Assembly (NCBI GenBank): GCA_030374735.1
Contig: JASCIV010000553.1
Span: 1-16,952, forward strand
DNA length: 16,952 bases
Source: Gracilaria caudata
Lineage: Eukaryota; Rhodophyta; Florideophyceae; Gracilariales; Gracilariaceae
Reading direction: 5' to 3'
Position numbers and translations under genes: made by a program. Below are positions 14,622-16,952 of the stretch, piece by piece (position 1 is the first letter of the stretch; each line of letters opens with the position of its first letter). The notes beneath the pieces were generated by a model, which saw nothing but the letters and a program-made list of their open reading frames with translations, was not told where the DNA came from and did no database searches.

Positions 14622-15466
14622 GGAATCCAGAAGACTTGCAGCAGATTTCCAGCAGTGCTCCTATGGGGGAGAGGGCCTTGAATGGAAGTTAATGAGTTCC
14701 TTACGCATGGAAACCAAACTCTTGTCATCTCGTTCCATAACGTGATTGCAGCAGTTTCTGGGTGCATGTGCGTTTTTGCCATAGAAAATCTGATATTGAA
14801 ACGCTCATTTTGCCGTGGAACGGTTAGTACAAGTACCTTCGCATGTCAAAGAGTAGTCATCCGCTGCGCTCGTCCATGTCTTATTACAGTTCTTGAGACT
14901 AGCACCTCCTCTTCTGGTTTAGAGGCAGTGCAAGGACGGCTGATCAATCCCAGCACCCGAGACCAAATTATGGTGATCATCATATTTGCCCAAGCACCCG
15001 GCAAAGGCCACCGAAGGAGCTACATGGAACGCAGGATTGGTGAGCAAAGTTTGGGAGGTAGTCACGCATGAAGTGCGCAGTTGCATCACTTCATTGCTAT
15101 ATCATTTTTGAGGACACACTTGAGTACAAAGGTACAAGTAGCTCAATGGCTCACGAGAACTGAATCGAGATCTCAAAGAACCAGCTTCTGGCGGCCAATA
15201 ACAATCATGCCAACCCAAAAGGTAGAGCGGAGAACCTGGGCGGAGTATCATATCCAATGAAAGATGAGGCTTCGCGCCAAGGCTGACGATGTGCATTTCC
15301 AGACAATCCTTCAAATTGTGAGCTCGTATTCATGTATTGGACCAACAAGGGGTACATAATTTAAGTTTCCCTTTGATGCAAAAGTTGTACGCAGAGCGCC
15401 GCCAGAATCTCGTAATATGCGATATTACTTTTCTACAAGAACTTGTAGTAGGGCCGTATCCTTTCA
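14622..15466. promoter_or_regulatory. Divergent intergenic region, photolyase and antiporter genes
   Basis: About 845 bp between divergent starts. No convincing TATA box is seen for either gene. An ATTGG lies at 15336-15340, about 130 bp before the antiporter ATG, and a perfect inverted repeat at 15433-15448 is 18 bp before it. A 129-codon frame at 14682-15071 (+) shows no recognisable features and is treated as chance. Confidence 0.45.
15433..15448 (+). promoter_or_regulatory. Inverted repeat just before the antiporter start codon
   Basis: CTACAAG and CTTGTAG are perfect complements separated by AA, ending 18 bp before the ATG at 15467. This may be a protein-binding dyad or a small hairpin in the leader. 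Nothing in the sequence says which. Confidence 0.4.
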
Positions 15467-16738
15467 ATGGAAAGTGAGTTGGATCTTGTACGCATTGGCT
15501 TGTTCCTGTCAAGTTCATATGCTGGGGGTGAAATAGCTTCTCTTGCTGGCACTTCTCCTGTCGTAGCGTACATTGCTATTGGCGCAATGATGGGCCCACC
15601 ACTTGCAAACTTTGTTCCAATTTCTACCGGTCTCACCCTCGCGGGGTTGCTGGGCATTCTTCTCAGCGTCGTGGACGCCGGTCTTGGGACAAGATTGGAA
15701 GACCTGAGATCGTGCCTCGCACGAGCACTTTTAGTCGCAGTTTTGGGGGTTGCGTTTCCAATAGCGGGCGCCATTCTAATCATATCCATTACCGAGGTGA
15801 TTGAAGACAAATTCGACGTCTCAAATACCTTGAAAACCGCTTTTGCAGTGGGCTCCGCGATTGCGCCAACTTCGCTCGGAGTGACTGCTAGGCTTCTCCG
15901 TGAAAACGGAGAGTTGGAGACAAAACTAGGTCAGCTCATTTCTGTTGCAGCTGTTTTCGACGATGTAATAAGCTTAGTTCTCTTATCACAAGTAACTGCA
16001 GTTGCGGCTCCAAGCACAAGTGCCTGGAGCCTCTTACAACCTGTGGTTTTCTCTTTGATATTCATAATAGGAGCGACAACCTTTGCCAAGTTCCTACCGA
16101 CCCTTTTACCAAGTATATGGATAAAGGCCAAAGTTCCTGAGCAGTATTATCCTAGATTTGGACTTTGGCTTCTCTTCCTCTTGATGATGGCAATTACTTA
16201 CCTGGCTTACTTGGCAAAGACGAGCTTCCTGTTAGGTGGGTATTTGATAGGTATTGCATTTGCTCAGATACCATCTTCTATTGCTAGTGACCCCTGGAAT
16301 TGTTCAGTAGCGTTCCACATTGAGTGGCTATCTATTCTCTTCTTCGCTGGAACGATTGGATTCGCTATTCCATTGAAAGAACTTTTTTCCAGGAGCGCGA
16401 TTGGACTTGGAGCTCTTTTATCGTTGTCAAGTGTTTTTGGGAAGATGGTATGTGGATTAGGCATGCTGCCAAACCAGGTCGATGGAATTGCTGTCGCCGT
16501 CGCTATGCTTGGAAGGGGCGAGTTTGGATTTCTAATTGCTTCGCAGGCACAAGCGTCAGGGCTTTTGACCCAGCGAATATACGCCGCAACCACTTGGGGT
16601 GTTCTCGTTCCAACAATTCTCGCACCAATAGTCTTCAGGCCAGTTTTTCGATGGAGAGAACGACGACTGGATCCTATGACAAGCAGTGAGACTTCTGATC
16701 ACTCTAACCAAACGTCAAGCTATGAGCAGAATGGTTGA
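15467..16738 (+). CDS. CPA2-family cation/proton antiporter
   Basis: This frame encodes 423 residues, mostly hydrophobic, with about 11-13 membrane segments, close to the core length of monovalent cation:proton antiporter-2 proteins (KefB/NapA/plant CHX-KEA superfamily). SAIAPTSLGV (130-139) matches the broken-helix region of TM4. VFDDV (Asp165, Asp166) is the transport-site pair; two acidic residues suggest electrogenic exchange by analogy with NapA. Gly325-Lys326 in TM10 probably matches the lysine that pairs with this site. AMLGRGEFGFLIA (347-358) is the family's Arg-Gly-Glu motif. There is no regulatory KTN/RCK domain or long soluble tail; the last 25 residues are polar. No transit peptide is obvious, so the membrane is undetermined. 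The start is the first Met after an in-frame stop (TAG at 15449), and TM1 follows at once. Na+ versus K+ cannot be read from sequence. Confidence 0.9.
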   Translation: MESELDLVRIGLFLSSSYAGGEIASLAGTSPVVAYIAIGAMMGPPLANFVPISTGLTLAGLLGILLSVVDAGLGTRLEDLRSCLARALLVAVLGVAFPIAGAILIISITEVIEDKFDVSNTLKTAFAVGSAIAPTSLGVTARLLRENGELETKLGQLISVAAVFDDVISLVLLSQVTAVAAPSTSAWSLLQPVVFSLIFIIGATTFAKFLPTLLPSIWIKAKVPEQYYPRFGLWLLFLLMMAITYLAYLAKTSFLLGGYLIGIAFAQIPSSIASDPWNCSVAFHIEWLSILFFAGTIGFAIPLKELFSRSAIGLGALLSLSSVFGKMVCGLGMLPNQVDGIAVAVAMLGRGEFGFLIASQAQASGLLTQRIYAATTWGVLVPTILAPIVFRPVFRWRERRLDPMTSSETSDHSNQTSSYEQNG

Positions 16739-16952
16739 GGTTGAACCGGAAGCTTTATGGGCGTTCTATACTTCATGAGAATGACCAAGTCATCCATCAA
16801 CATCAAGACTTGTGCCTGATTAACATTAAAACTGCTTTATGGTTGTTCACACCAGCGCACGTTCTCTCTCTCTCTCTTTTTATAGGTGTAATAGCCTAAT
16901 TACGGCGTACTACATAACGCTTCTGTTCGAAGAAACGTTCTCTCACTAGGAA
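16739..16952. other. 3' flank of the antiporter gene
   Basis: This holds the presumed 3' UTR and beyond. A CT tract (16863-16877) followed by TTTTTATAGG is seen. No further gene is supported before the window ends. Confidence 0.5.

Noticed and set aside
14682..15071. 129-codon frame between the photolyase and antiporter genes
   Set aside because: No motif, membrane pattern or upstream promoter signal; it lies in a divergent promoter region.

Overview
The window looks like nuclear DNA of a photosynthetic eukaryote with a compact, intron-poor genome. All six supported genes are single uninterrupted frames, most ending or starting a few hundred bases from the next gene. Two have credible TATA boxes about 125-185 bp before the ATG, and CCAAT boxes are present. 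A plastid-type phytyl-ester-synthase-like enzyme, a CCT-motif protein and a (6-4)-type photolyase together point to an alga. A unicellular red alga is my best guess; an intron-poor green picoalga is not excluded. The lineage is inference, not shown by the sequence.

Layout: 1-1330 is a three-level tandem array built on an 18-bp perfect palindrome (15 copies, in triplets, in 525-bp dimeric units). It runs off the left edge. Directly after it comes a 1,218-residue gene (1515-5171, +) joining a ParB/sulfiredoxin-like domain to a C-terminal Fe(II)/2-oxoglutarate-dioxygenase-like domain. At 5184-5202 composition changes sharply through a C14 tract into a very GC- and CpG-rich stretch. That stretch holds a small CCT-motif protein gene (5569-6024, +), tail to tail with a 929-residue gene (6329-9118, -) encoding a gamma-glutamylcyclotransferase-like domain fused to a phytyl-ester-synthase-like hydrolase/acyltransferase. 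A 1.57-kb divergent intergenic region then leads to a bZIP transcription factor (10688-12022, +). Next, on the minus strand, is a (6-4) photolyase/cryptochrome gene (12978-14621), and the window ends with a CPA2-type cation/proton antiporter gene (15467-16738, +).

The genes do not form one pathway. Light, chloroplast and nuclear regulation recur (photolyase, phytol/acyl-lipid enzyme, CCT and bZIP regulators), but this may be coincidence of neighbourhood.

The most unusual part is the left 5.2 kb: a palindrome array beside a ParB-domain gene, recalling bacterial parB/parS pairs, but in a eukaryotic setting and with a predicted oxygenase domain on the same polypeptide. I propose, as inference only, that the protein recognises the array and that the two form a selfish or domesticated genetic element whose right border lies near 5172-5202.
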